Assembly (NCBI GenBank): GCA_046704825.1
Contig: JBJKRE010000134.1
Coordinates: forward strand, 1 to 6,511
Length of the DNA: 6,511 nt
Source of the DNA: CAVRTJ01 sp046704825
GTDB lineage: Bacteria; Acidobacteriota; UBA4820; DSQY01
Direction: 5' to 3'
A program made the translations under genes and the position numbers. This document shows, in pieces, positions 6,474 through 6,511 of the stretch (position 1 is its first letter; each line of letters opens with the position of its first letter). Below the pieces are notes generated by a model, which made no database searches, was not told the origin of the DNA, and was given only the letters and a program-made list of their open reading frames with translations.

Positions 6474-6511
6474 ATGCCGAAGTGGAAAGCAATCGTGGCA
6501 GTATCGGACCC
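6474..6511 (+). CDS. Possible start of a gene running off the right edge
   Basis: An ATG at 6474 follows GAGGG with a 5-base spacer and opens MPKWKAIVAVSD before the window ends. The hydrophobic strand followed by SD is reminiscent of the first strand of metallophosphoesterases (…VSDxH), but 12 full codons are far too few to assign a family. An alternative open frame from an ATG at 6404 has no well-placed ribosome binding site. Confidence 0.35.
   Translation, partial: MPKWKAIVAVSD

Noticed and set aside
6215..6475. 86-codon minus-strand frame in the right-hand intergenic region
   Set aside because: No ribosome binding site, no family likeness, and composition typical of chance open frames in GC-rich DNA.

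Overview
This is a 6.5 kb piece of a GC-rich bacterial chromosome, roughly 60% G+C by eye. Genes are preceded by strong purine-rich ribosome binding sites, and GTG or TTG starts are common. Exported proteins and dRS3-like palindromic repeats (attccc-N8-gggaat) suggest a Gram-negative, proteobacteria-like or Desulfobacterota-like organism. No marker gene is present, so the taxonomy is only an impression.

Layout from left to right: (1) a GIY-YIG nuclease on the minus strand, cut by the left edge; (2) a short gap with a dRS3-like palindromic repeat; (3) a 509-residue minus-strand DUF2235 alpha/beta hydrolase (Tle1-lipase-like, GFSRG nucleophile elbow) whose C-terminal third looks like a LecA/PA-IL-type calcium-dependent lectin domain; (4) a 581 bp gap before a divergent gene pair, holding a 21 bp inverted repeat around a 16-base loop; (5) on the plus strand, a two-helix membrane protein with a predicted periplasmic domain, then an amidohydrolase-2 family metal hydrolase, probably co-transcribed; (6) 576 bp without a convincing gene, holding a second copy of the palindromic repeat and short tandem repeats of 8 and 9 bases; (7) on the minus strand, an exported DUF1287 protein broken by an in-frame TAG and a one-base frameshift; (8) upstream of it, an exported six-cysteine protein of unknown function, reading from a TTG start; (9) a 341 bp gap with a small hairpin, then a possible gene start at the right edge.

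No established multi-gene system (secretion machine, phage, CRISPR, toxin-antitoxin) can be recognised. The most distinctive item is the lipase-lectin fusion, which could be a secreted or cell-targeting lipolytic enzyme. No type VI secretion genes (VgrG, PAAR) are visible next to it. The region looks accessory: lone genes, repeats and one decaying gene.
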